DNA of 64,000 nucleotides from Larkinella sp051857545 (GTDB lineage: Bacteria; Bacteroidota; Bacteroidia; Cytophagales; Spirosomataceae). This document shows, piece by piece, positions 47,801 to 53,100 of the stretch; the stretch's first letter is position 1, and each line of letters begins with the position of its first letter. The DNA is taken from assembly GCF_051857545.1 (NCBI RefSeq), contig NZ_JBPZHB010000019.1, positions 38,290 through 102,289 on the forward strand. Direction: 5' to 3'. The position numbers and the translations under genes were made by a program. Below the pieces are notes generated by a model. That model did not search any database. It saw only the letters and a program-made list of their open reading frames with translations, and was not told where the DNA came from.

Positions 47801-48694
47801 CGTGGTGTAGTTGATGGCTACCTGCTCGCCCGAGCAAATCGTGGCCGACGTGAGGCTCGGCGTGACGGTGATGGGCGGACACGCGCCCGCCAGCGTATAG
47901 ACGATGAACGACCCCGGCACGATGGCGGCCGTGGTGGTGATGGAACCGGCCGTAACTGTTCCGGGAAGGCCGGTAAACGTACTCGCGCTGGTGTTCTGAA
48001 TAAGCGAACCGGTATCGAAGGCCGACGGAATGGCGACCCACTGGTTGCCGTCCCAGCCGACGATGGTGAGTTTGCTCAAGTCCCCTCCTACCATCGCGGT
48101 GATGGGGGTGTTGGCATCCCAGGTGAGGGTGATGCGTGCGGGCGTGGTGCCGTCGATGTCCCAGTATTCGACATTGTCGACCGTGCCGACGCCCGTGGCT
48201 TTGGCGGTGGTGGGGAAAGCGAGACCTCCGCCGGGCAAAACGCCGTAGGCTCCGCCCATGAGGTTGCTCGTGGTGGCCACACCGGGATCGACGCCGTAGT
48301 ATGCGGCCGTAGTCGGAGCCGCAAAGGAGGAAGCCGAAACCGCAGCGGGGCGGTATTTATCGTTGTCGCCGATGGGGAAGGTAAACGGACCGGTATTGTA
48401 GGTCCGGACGTAGCCATCCACAAAAGCGGTATTGCTCGCGTTGATCCAGGAGCCGTTGGGACCCACGAAGCTGTACATCCCGATGGCGGGTTGCCGCTCG
48501 GAGCCAATGATCCCGGCATTGATGGTGCCACTCCCGGTGACGAAGTTGTGCTGCGCATAAATAGCGTCCTCGCCCCCGGTATGCATGAATGTGCTGCCAA
48601 AACTGCCCGACTGAGCGTACACCTGTTGGCTAAGGACGGTAAACACAAACGTCATGAAAACCAACAACTTGTGCTTTCTGGTATAATTTCCCAT
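32558..48694 (-). CDS. giant SprB/Ig-repeat surface protein (about 5,378 aa) with MMGN-type N-terminal domain
   Basis: The start is placed at ATG 48694. The codon before it is GTG, and the paralogues begin ATG-ATG-GGN. The signal peptide ends QQVYAQ (~29). Residues ~30-285 match the N-terminal domain of the three 700-790-aa proteins downstream in coordinate ('FTFPIGD..KYRPAAVSAS', 'VDNVEYWDIDGTTPARITL', 'TIVGWDG..WVAIPS'). Ig/PKD modules follow, then block A (~620-1976), a long SprB-repeat array (~1976-3383), one Cys-bounded triad, block B (~3713-5070, a duplicate of block A) and a C-terminal domain with AVRHRNHLGVM and two Ca-loop repeats, ending FIIVQQLP. It is predicted to be secreted and on the surface. 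A standard T9SS type A or B CTD is not recognisable. It is first in the 35-kb operon, ending 2 bp before the next start. Confidence 0.9.
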   Translation of the reverse strand: MGNYTRKHKLLVFMTFVFTVLSQQVYAQSGSFGSTFMHTGGEDAIYAQHNFVTGSGTINAGIIGSERQPAIGMYSFVGPNGSWINASNTAFVDGYVRTYNTGPFTFPIGDNDKYRPAAVSASSFAAPTTAAYYGVDPGVATTSNLMGGAYGVLPGGGLAFPTTAKATGVGTVDNVEYWDIDGTTPARITLTWDANTPITAMVGGDLSKLTIVGWDGNQWVAIPSAFDTGSLIQNTSASTFTGLPGTVTAGSITTTAAIVPGSFIVYTLAGACPPITVTPSLTSATICSGEQVAINYTTVPSGEQTLWTRMPGNVTGLGNVTDFPSVTASTSFTYTASVTSFGCPNNTATSIVTVNPVPVITPSVCSQTICSGQTGAISFISDLPGTVVHWLRLDNNQSGTGDISQALFNTGPVSQTITFQVWGVSAAPASCPSSTTITCTIVVNPGLDVLASVAIGSGCIGQPLSLSASATGGLAPLTYAWTGPNGFIASGSTPLVTATAAAIHNGTYLVLVTDATGCSGTATVPVSVSNCCSLTVTAGNPIVACVGGLLNLTVTAGNSTTAPVTAPISYAWTGPNGFTANTANPTISPVTAAASGLYSVTVTDGQSCTATATVSVTVNAAPSAGEDKILSLCNNETADLATYFPAGGSFSVLSGSMTGTVFSGIASGVGSFTVAYAVGGNGCPIDQAFVTIVVRDCTPLACNYPVSAGKVDATCGNSDGTASVSIGGLPAGATTGFAWSNGKTGPNITGLAAGVYSVTATITTATGVCTVVDSVNINDIGAPIGEIDLITSADCLGNNGAVAIDITSGTGPFTISWTGAATGSLPGATLGVTTIPNLAPGSYSFEISSATSNTACSSFLAITIPKDDSDQITIAAVPTNATACGSFTGSIVITATPAVGVTGPYSFSLNGVALGTSALPTYTVTGLAAGVYMVSVRSAGGCTSAEIPVTITETGAPVIAGWTPVNPTCPSDQGQLIFAGGQPTATFLVREVTSGAIVGPTAGISGATSTTLTLPAGTYSIEGNTTASACTSFTTVTITVPEGLNFNVEYTKVNCGPGGTANNDGTITVVQITGGTGPYSTTVTNAQNQVIAAVSPGVYTNLAPGIYNVKVFDSKGCSGVESVFVTVPDCKVVCPVIPMDTYVVDANCGASDGHALATLGTFADSDVTYEWSNGSFGNIITGLASGVYSVTATVLTGTFTGCAYVETVNVNEMGGPKVEQLTVVPSSCSANTGTVSFNVTAGTTPLAVTWVGPVSSSRSVSGSIPISSFPITGLAAGNYVFTFTSANSSCETVLDVTIPVSSSSSITLAATPNPTSSCGAQDGSINLTASGSGPNYTFSLNGTAYTSVAINTLSIPNLPAGVYRVGVTSGANGCQTERIVTINETGSPAVTGWTSQSAVCALDQGSLTYAGGSGAGTYRILLGTTQVGTTPENATGPVVFSLPQGVYTIELKDGACTSFQNFTIAGPAGIDFNVQYVAESCGPGGVGNGDGTLDIVQINGGTKPYTVSIVNNQGQVLAGASHTNLPAGNYFVSVVDANGCTGNNGALVTVPPCQLKCPPLAFNTSVIDNLCGQTNGEATASLLNVPAGATVTYQWSNSQNGPVASGLTSGVYSVTASLFADNTIYAGCVYVDTVNVNDIGGPVASVSATAGASCTASNGSAAINIQSGTGPFMIAWTGATTGTQPASNLGLVNITGLKAGNYVFTVTDATTSCKSVIDVVIPTRTPNGFTLAITPTNTSGCGASDGSVRVVVSGGTGPFTYSVNGYVKGTSASRTFTASGLPAGVNVVEVMDANGCVVKTENVLINPTGQPAVAGWSKTDALCPQNTGIIQYGAVGGIATDEYVVTIAGTATEIGRNFGNVPTSYSVSGGTYLITRTTSTSCVSVTTITVNQPDGLDFNIQFSNPTCLSPASGSFTVVQPSGGTAPYSYTITGPTGVVANGSPTATNLMAGSYTITMGDSRGCTFTNVKVLTTGSNLTVTAAATPAIVCVGQPISLSATGVGGTTPLTYAWSGPNGFAGTGQTLTATATLSGNYTVVVTDAVGCTAVQSTSVTVGATPTVAATPSTVCVGQTVTLDATPGGTSYAWSGPNFSTVTSSPSATILNAQLTNAGIYSVTITGGNGCTGTASTTVTVNDQPVVTVSVNSNTICVGSSLILTASASPTGSYTYTWSGPNSFTATGAMVTINSALATNSGSYTVIATSASGCSSSAVMTNPVTVTVCCETFGMNVIATNANCGQPNGEATVTASGGTGAYSYVWSNGMTGSHVTGLLAGSYTVVVSDLTGCTSSTVVSIGNVEAPQLAVLSTSPAVCLGATGAASVTATGGVAPLSYVWSNGTTGSSLSGVVAGVYSVTVTDSKGCLDITQVTIGTIPGSLTGVISSTPSACSQASGSATMTASGSSGYQYQWNTGATTASISGLVSGIYSVTVTDVAGCSFTGTVSIDDQAGPSVVTSTTAVLCNGSSTGTALALASGGSGVYSYLWSNGATTASLSGLSAGVYSVVVTDGNGCKASDGVTVIEPASILAELSPTTIACGSTTGDITLTSISGGSGVYSYRWSNGATTASLSGVVAGTYSLTITDSNGCIATGSATLVLPTNCIPPCESRDISLVAVNPLCGQATGTITATLSGTVAGGSVITTSWRNAVSNAVVATNVMSVSGLAAGSYTLSVTVTNGSQVCSYSAITSLSDVGSASLVVSGTTATDCAVSNGSAMLTVSGTGSLTVSYSGPVTGSMVAVSGPVSLSGLSAGQYSVTVSDANGCRAVEDFVIAPKGAVSLNPVATASPASCTGSNGSVTVNWSALAGVSSYSVTVGGQSTVVSGTSATFSGLAGGSYAVTVSVAGNAGCGLSTTAVTVPTSNGPALVVSTVQPLCVGGTGVIAVVSPVVGVTYGLYTSTGTFVSTGTSFTVLPGTYVVGALNSTGCVSTTVVTIALPLGIDFNVSVSAGACGNPGSLTVSNISGGTGLTTVTVTGPSGVVTNLNNLATGSYTVVVTDANGCRSSQVVSVTATAAAPALAIVQTETNCGKANGEITVTASGGSGTYTYLWSNGATGARVTNLVAGTYTVVVTDVAGCTSSTVVTLGDVEGPQFTKVSTSPAICLGATGTASVTATGGVSPLSYVWSNGTTGSSLVGVVAGDYTVTVTDSKGCKDVIGVEILSVPGSLTGVISSTPSACSQASGSATMTASGSTGYQYKWNTGATTASISGLVAGTYSVTVTDANSCSFVQSVTLSDQAGPSVVVSVTAVLCNGSSTGTALALASGGSGIYSYLWSNGATTASLSGLSAGVYSVVVTDGNGCKAGDVKTIVQPASILANLSPTTIACGSTTGDITLTSISGGSGVYSYRWSNGMTTSSLSAIVAGTYSLTITDSNGCVAIGQATLVLPTNCPVCVDPVLTLTGPVCNTVTGLSSLTYVVSNGASVTANAGIIDFATNTINNIPLNTVVVITATAGCGVSSETIVTGATCTICTVAISAGTPVCLNGTTYVASVTASAGSSLTAIGGSFNPLTGLVTGVVGSNVTVIATNGNCTQARVITAPTCTSTCTDSGPLVSISGPVCDGNGSTYTVNYTAGTGVVVTSNVGNYTLVAGRITGIPLGGGVTITAISSVCSLTQVTQVSAPSCAPPCNITLAVGATSPVACVGGTISLTATATGAATPVTYVWSGPNFSTTTTVSTVNIVSATAANSGSYTVVITDANGCSKTAVTPVSVTVTPAPVAASSVVLSICNNEIFDLATRFPAGGTFTELTSSSALVGSVFNGIVSQAGTFRILYTSAVTGCGSSTATATIVVRSCSPPPCNFPLSTAVVDANCGANDGRAQALVGGLPGGATVGYNWSNGASGPQITGLVAGVYSVTATVTNVQGSGYLNGCAIVDTVNVNEIGGPIAIKGAVLPATCPGNTNGQVTLTIQSGTAPFVISYSGPISGSLLAGNLGNQTVSGLAAGDYVFRITSTVNGATCAGYVPVHIPRDDAARISVTATPTNATACGSPTGSIQYAVTLQPGVTAPFTYLLNGQVIGTSSLPTFTLSNLIAGSYVVGVRSADGCAANEVSVLIGDTSAPPVAGWTANSATCPSDIGSLVFAGGQPGTTSYRVVSVVNGGTIATVSGATATTLVLSAGSYAVIRTSTADLCTSVQNLIINAPTGLDFNVQYKAATCGPNGVAQNDGSIQIIQIEGGKAPYSIRILDNNNTMVSSSTATNGLTAGNYIIEVRDVNNCAGIQQLLITIPDCQRICPVLPLNTVVVDANCGANDGTAVASLGGLPAGSAVNYLWSNGQNGPTAVGLSTGIYSVTATVTGTPNGTSIGCEYVGTVNVNEMGGPIPSVLAIAPSRCSVNTGMVSLSLTAGTAPYKVSWTGPVSGTQAAPNPSSVLISNLAPGSYTFVVTGTGSNCQGVINVTVPVSTSADITLTATPTSAGSCGASNGSIAVTVTGGTPNYTYTLNGLAYASQASTSLSIPNLPAGYYTVGVTAANGCSTTVTATIGTTGGPSVTGWTPQSALCPDNSGTLTFAGGQASTVTYRVLLGGTTLIATVPGNTTATVAVSRGTYVIERRDNNCISSYQSFTITAPEGIDFNVQYTGETCAPGGGSNQDGKIRVVQISGGTAPYSVTVLNSQNQVVSNLNTLSAGQYTVRVTDINSCTGVSSVLITVPPCPQVCPVLTFNKSVLDSECGVSNGTATATLLGAPAGSFVTYEWSNGQNSQTITGLASGTYSVTATVTTQSGVYNGCKYVDVVHVNEIGGPIATVAITTGASCTASNGSVILTLSGGSTPYKVTWTGAATGSQNAAGAGSVLIGSLPAGNYIFSVSAGTSVCRSLVEVTIPHNDTAVMQVSATPTDVTGCGAANGSIALNVTGGTAPFLYTVNGYITLSTTSRTPTFPNLPAGSYSVTVQDANGCSVTKTNVLINTTGSTAIAGWSKTDALCADGSGTLTYGPAPGVATDQYVVRIAGSNTIVGQTAGNVPLTLNLPGGTYLVTRTTSNSCVAVQTWIINQPAGLEINVQYGQPTCTSLTSGSLAIVQTSGGMAPYTTTVTSASGVVANLTALSAGSYTVTVGDGNGCTISQAVSLTIGNCNFCFTPYVYLQGALVDDDGIWPTNPASSTASTGGNIIPLMRDDLRALGIIPVNDPYRAIPYIGTFYPGGLGSIPALDPFNETITNPAVTFANRGENSVVDWVFVEFRDKTTPSIVKYTRSALVLRNGTIVDLDGTSCLNISHVAPGDYYVAVRHRNHLGVMTQTTRSLNVIGSNVTVDFRNLTPAEIWHDTSDPNSVGLYGDKERRDISWAPGKYALWGGNANVDNATIYQSQLNDPLEVYIQITTEPLLAPANLFNIPSFILNGYFSGDVNLNGKTIFQGQQNDTHIIYNIMIQHPSNDLNIPSFIIVQQLP
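33490..37560 (-). repeat. block B: second copy of a ~4.07-kb three-unit block
   Basis: It opens with the LSICNNEIFDLATRFPAGG module and contains three ~1.28-kb units beginning 'VVDANCGANDG', 'VVDANCGANDG' and 'SVLDSECGVSNG'. The third unit carries AGWSKTDALC. It corresponds unit for unit to block A at 42770-46840 (offset about 9.28 kb). Confidence 0.8.
37830..38550 (-). repeat. Cys-bounded module triad in the second giant
   Basis: Three modules (CVDPVLTLTGPVCN, CTVAISAGTPVCL, CTDSGPLVSISGPVCD) of the same family and order as the triads in the 5,944-residue protein, but more diverged. They show exchange or common ancestry of modules between the two giants. Confidence 0.7.
38556..39490 (-). 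repeat. SprB-repeat block, copy 1
   Basis: About 930 bp nearly repeated at 40914-41850 (offset about 2.36 kb). For example, the stretch around 38818-38970 recurs around 41176-41330 almost unchanged. It encodes SprB-type repeats 'GGSGVYSYLWSNGATTASL'. Confidence 0.8.
40914..41850 (-). repeat. SprB-repeat block, copy 2
   Basis: Partner of 38556-39490, same order of SprB-type repeats. It is closely similar at the nucleotide level in the middle and more diverged at both ends. Confidence 0.8.
42770..46840 (-). repeat. block A: first copy of the ~4.07-kb three-unit block
   Basis: It opens with the LSLCNNETADLATYFPAGG module, followed by three ~1.28-kb units starting 'KVDATCGNSDG', 'VVDANCGASDG' and 'SVIDNLCGQTNG'. 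The third unit again contains AGWSKTDALC. Order and length match block B. Confidence 0.8.
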
Positions 48695-48697
48695 CAC

Positions 48698-49104
48698 CTT
48701 ATCGCGATTTAATAACTTTATTGATTGACTACTGAATTATGGTAACTCCCCACTGTTTACTAGCCTTTAAGCGTCGGACCGGCCTAAAGGGGCACTTTGC
48801 TCTAAGCATGGTTTCGCTTGCCAAGCCTCGGTTTTGCTTCCTAAGCCCGGTTTGCCCCCAACCGAAACGTCGGCCCGGCCCCTAACGGGGGCTTCTGCAT
48901 CCGGTTTTTTCAAGCCCCCTTTAGGGGCCGGGCCGACGTTTCAGTTGGGGGCAAAACCAAGCCCTGGAGCAAACAGAGGTATTACTGGAAATCAAAAAGA
49001 ACGTTGCGCCTTCGTACCAGTTGGAAGGCTGAGGTTTCAGAATAACGAGCTATGCGCTATCCTGAACTTGTGCCAGCGGCTTATAAAAACCGCCCATAGA
49101 GTCA
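48698..49104. other. inter-operon region upstream of the ~5,378-aa gene
   Basis: 407 bp between the stop of the small gene at 49105 and the giant gene start. It holds a long inverted repeat (48849-48958) and, before it, a partly related stretch with 'CCTAAAGGGG' (48783-48792) that looks like a decayed copy of the same repeat family. The giant operon's promoter should lie here. No gene is supported. Confidence 0.6.
48849..48958. repeat. long palindromic element, copy a
   Basis: The left arm (48849-48894) and right arm (48912-48958) are inverted repeats of about 46 nt with two mismatches and one extra base. They are centred on GTCGGCCCGGCCCCTAA / AGGGGCCGGGCCGAC with a 17-nt spacer. The ends carry the 'TTTGCCCCC' motif. 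It lies ~155-265 bp upstream of the giant gene start. Confidence 0.88.
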
Positions 49105-49944
49105 TTATTGGCTAACTGAAACGATTAGTTTATTTTCAGTATAGGTTACATCTCCACAACCAGGTACAATTTGGTCACCAAAAGCAATTTTTGCCGGGGC
49201 ACCAGTATTGACCCAAGGGGCGAAGTAGACTCTTACTGTGTAGTTACTTCTTACAGGAAGATTTTTCAGCACAGCCTTGCTGAGGGTGGAGCTGCCTCCG
49301 CAACCAGTACCAGTATGAGTGATAAAATTCGCGCCAACTCGCTGAAACACTCCAGGAGTAGTTACATCGACATAAATAACTATATTAAAAAATACGGTAG
49401 TCGTATTATTTGCCAATATGTAAGTAGTAGCCAGATCGATCACTACATCATTTGTATTATTGGTAATGCCAAACGACCCTGTATGGTTGAGGTAGGTCGC
49501 ACAAGGTAAAACAGAAGGGGCTGTATACACATTACAAGTACCTGATATCGTAGGGAAATCTATTACACCCCCTACACTTTGTTCAAATGATGTTATTACT
49601 GTATTCCTTTGCGCCGGTGCCAACGCCACCCAACCCGTCCCATCCCAATAATACTCTCCGATTTTAGCCGCCAATGTCGGATAGCTGGTATTCGTCGAGG
49701 TAATGGAAGCATTCGTGTTGTAGACGTGCATCCCCGCTGCCGGGGTTCCCGCCAAGCCCCAGGTGGTCGTGGTGGTCAGGCTGATGCGGGGCATCAACAG
49801 GCCCTTGTTGGTGCTTTCCATCTCGATCAGCGAACCGGGGTTGATGGTAGTTGGGTTATCGCCCACTTTCATCTGAGCTTGAGCCACCAACGTGCTGGCT
49901 AAAAAGGCGATCATCGCGAGCGTATGCTTGATAGAGGTTTTCAT
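49105..49944 (-). CDS. small secreted cassette protein with conserved N-terminus and variable head
   Basis: 279 residues. The signal peptide MKTSIKHTLAMIAFLASTLVAQAQ is closely shared with the small proteins at 57782 and 60934. The following 'MKVGDNPTTINPGSLIEMES' and 'TNKGLLMPRISLTTT' segments resemble the N-termini of Bacteroidota tail-fibre-like surface proteins ('NLELEST.KGLLLPR.ALT'). The C-terminal ~170 residues are beta-rich and unlike the other two, with Cys in 'SGTCNVYTAPSVLPCA' and 'GTGCGG'. No T9SS CTD, lipobox or membrane anchor is visible. It follows the 1,437-residue gene after 156 bp, so it is probably the last gene of that cassette. The gap contains a 10-bp inverted repeat (AGACAAGAGA, 50000-50009 / 50071-50080). 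Function unknown; surface head or tip is an inference. Confidence 0.75.
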   Translation of the reverse strand: MKTSIKHTLAMIAFLASTLVAQAQMKVGDNPTTINPGSLIEMESTNKGLLMPRISLTTTTTWGLAGTPAAGMHVYNTNASITSTNTSYPTLAAKIGEYYWDGTGWVALAPAQRNTVITSFEQSVGGVIDFPTISGTCNVYTAPSVLPCATYLNHTGSFGITNNTNDVVIDLATTYILANNTTTVFFNIVIYVDVTTPGVFQRVGANFITHTGTGCGGSSTLSKAVLKNLPVRSNYTVRVYFAPWVNTGAPAKIAFGDQIVPGCGDVTYTENKLIVSVSQ

Positions 49945-50100
49945 TGCGGTCTTGTTAAAAAGCGGTTATTGATGGTTATTTTTTTAGAGAGTAGAAGCGA
50001 GACAAGAGAGGAAAGACGATGAACGGCCTGTTGATGGTTCGGTTTTTTGTTTTCCTTCTCCTTTCTATTGTCTCTTGTCTATCTTGTCTTTACTAAAAAC

Positions 50101-53100
50101 TTAATTATTCACCGTGATCTGCGACGTGATGGGGGCACTGGTGCACCCATTCTGCGTCGCGGTAAAGGTGTAGAGGTACGTTCCGACGGGCAACACCTGG
50201 TTGATCGTTACGCTGCCCGTTCCGGTGCCGGTGCTGGCCGGTGGATCGGGCGTGGCGGGTGTGCGGGTCCAGTTGAGGGTTGCCGTGGGCGGGAAAGCCG
50301 TAGCCACAATATTTGTTTGTTCTAACAAGCATATAATTGCATTTCTGGGAATGACCTGCAGGGCCGGAGCCGGGTTGATGGTAAGGGTAACCACTTCGGT
50401 GTCGGAGCAATTCCCGGCCTGGGCCGTAACGATGTAGGTAATCGTTTGGGGTACGCCATTGAGGTTGCTGATACCGGCAAAATTGATGGTTGTTCCTGTT
50501 CCACTTTGTCCCAGATTGTTGATCCACGTTACGGTGGCTCCACCGTCGCCCGCCACCGCGAGTGTGGTGCTTTGGCCGGAGCAGATCGTCAGACCGGAGC
50601 CCGTACTAATACTTAGACTGGGTTGGGTCGCAATGGTCACAGTTGTCGACGAACTTGCTGTACATCCGGCTGCATTGGTGGCCGTTACGCTGTAGACGCC
50701 ACTGGCTGCGGTGGTGGTGGTGGGGATGGTCGGGTTCTGCAACGCGCTGACAAAACCGTTCGGCCCGCTCCAGGCGTAGGTCGTAAACCCGCTCGTGGCC
50801 GACAGCGACAGGGTGCTGGCACTACACAACGGGCTGTTGCTCGTCGCCATCACGGTCGGGGCCGTTGGGCTGTTGATGGTGGCCGACAGCGCGGTCGTAC
50901 AGGTCGGGTCGCCTACGGCCTGAACCACAACGGTATAGCTTCCCGGTGCCAGGTTGGCGATGGTGAATGGACTCGTGCCGAGGGGCTGAGCCGCTCCGCC
51001 GTTTACGCTATACTGGTAGGTCTGCGAACCGGTGTAGGTGACCAGAATGGAACCGCTGTTGGGTGATAAACAACTCGTAACCGAGGTCGGCACGGCGGTG
51101 GCGACGAGGTCGCAGCAGTTGTTGACCAGGATCGTACAGGTGATGGTGGTGGACGACGGACACGAAGCCGGGGCCGGACTGACGCCCCACACTTTGTAGG
51201 TAAAATTTCCGGCGGTGGCAAACAAACTGCTGATGTTGCCCGTGCCGGTGGCCCCGTCTTCGACCCGCAGCCAGTTGATGGTGCTGCCGGGAATGCTGCT
51301 GACAAAGGTGATGGCCCCGGTTTGGCCGATACAAATGGTTTGCGAACAGATCGAGGGCGTAATGATGGGAACGGGATCGACCTGCACCGTGGTGACGGCG
51401 GACAGGCTGGGGCAGCCGAAGGTTCCCGTGACGATGGCGGTATAGGTATAGCTCACTGGCGTGGTGCCGGTGGCGGTCGGAAAATCGAGGACGTTGCCCA
51501 AACCGGTTTGCCCGCCCGGCATCCGGGTCCACTGGGTTTGCGCGCCCACCGGCGAGGTGGTGTAGTTGATGGCAACCTGATTGCCCGAACAGATGGTGGT
51601 GGAGGTCAGGCTGGGAACCGGAGCAGCCGGCGGTGCCGGGTCGGTCAGGGTGATGGGGCCCAGCGTGTTGGACCCCGTCGTACAGGTCAGATTGGTTACC
51701 TTGATGTTGGTGTAGGTTCCGGCACCCAGGTTCGGAATAACCAAACAGCCCGTCGCATCAGCGGTTAACCCACCGAGGGCGGTTTGTGCGACATTATCTT
51801 TTTCGTAGGTGACGGAATGCCCTGTGCTGTTGGCTGGTAAGCCGCAGATTTTGATGCTGCCATTGGCTACGGAACAAAATGTAGGGTTGGTGTTGTTTGC
51901 CGACACATTGGTAATTGTCGGACAGCTCTGCACCGTTACGGGAACGGTACAGGTGGAGTTGACACCCGTCAAACTACAAGAGCCAGAAACCTGGGGCGAC
52001 GTCAGGGTGAGGGTTCGAACACCGGCGACACCGCTGCCGTCGTACACCACCGGAATGGTCATCGACGTTTGTCCCGCCGTGAGCGTGATGATTACGGGAG
52101 CGGGGTTGGTGGTAAAACCGGTTCCGGTAACGGTGACGGCCACCGATCCTGCCACTGAAACAGAGATCGGAATGGTGAGTGTTCCGGTTTGTCCGGTTAC
52201 GCCATTGGCCAGAAAAACCCCGGAAGCTGTGGCCCCGGCCGAGCAATTGAACGTAAACCGGGCGGCTGGTTGCGCACAACCAAAAGCCGTCTGAGCCAAT
52301 CCATAGGTAGAGGTGGTTCCACCCGATAGCGCAAAGCCGGTCGGCACAAAATTGGCCCCTACTCCCACCGTATTCGGACTATTGATAACCCCCAGTGTTC
52401 CCAGTCCGTAACTGGCGACGTACATTTTCCCGTCGGGTCCGCGTACTACCTGACCGCCCAGACCTGCCGCATTACCCAGATCCACTTTGGTAGCGAATAC
52501 CTGAGCCCCTGAAGTTTTGCCAGCGATGGTAAACTGAAATAGTTTTTGAAACGAATTCAAACCCGACACGTAAATCAAATTCCCGTCGGGCGAAAAATCC
52601 CCCCCGTACGCAGCCTGTTGTGGGTCGTTATAGTCCATACTCCAGAGCAGGTTTACCTGCCCCGTTGTGGCATTGAAATCGAATAAGTCAATAGTCGTGT
52701 GCCAGCCCAGCGTCGCATCGAACCCATTGCTGCTTACAAGCATCATCTTGGTACCATCGGGTGATAAACGCAAAACCCGCGAACTGGTAGGACTGGCGAT
52801 ATAGCTGGATGTCACCCGGACTCCGGTATAACCATTCGCATCGAATTGATACGCTAACACCTGGTTATTGTTATTGGTAGCAGCAAATACCCAGAACTTG
52901 GTGGGGTCACTGCTGGGGACGGCAATCATGGCTTCACTGAATATCTGTGAATCGATTTGAATATTTTTCTGAGTAACCGATTTGGAACACATATCGACTA
53001 CCGAATACGTCAGATTGCCCAATAGCGGATTTTGCTCCAGTGCAAAATTATTGGCAATGATAAAATACTTGTCCGGATTGCCGGGCGATTGGTACGCTAC

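Noticed and set aside
50000..50080. 10-bp inverted repeat between the 1,437-aa gene and the small gene
   Set aside because: The 61-nt loop and purine/pyrimidine-rich low-complexity arms make it weak. No T tract follows, so I did not call a terminator.
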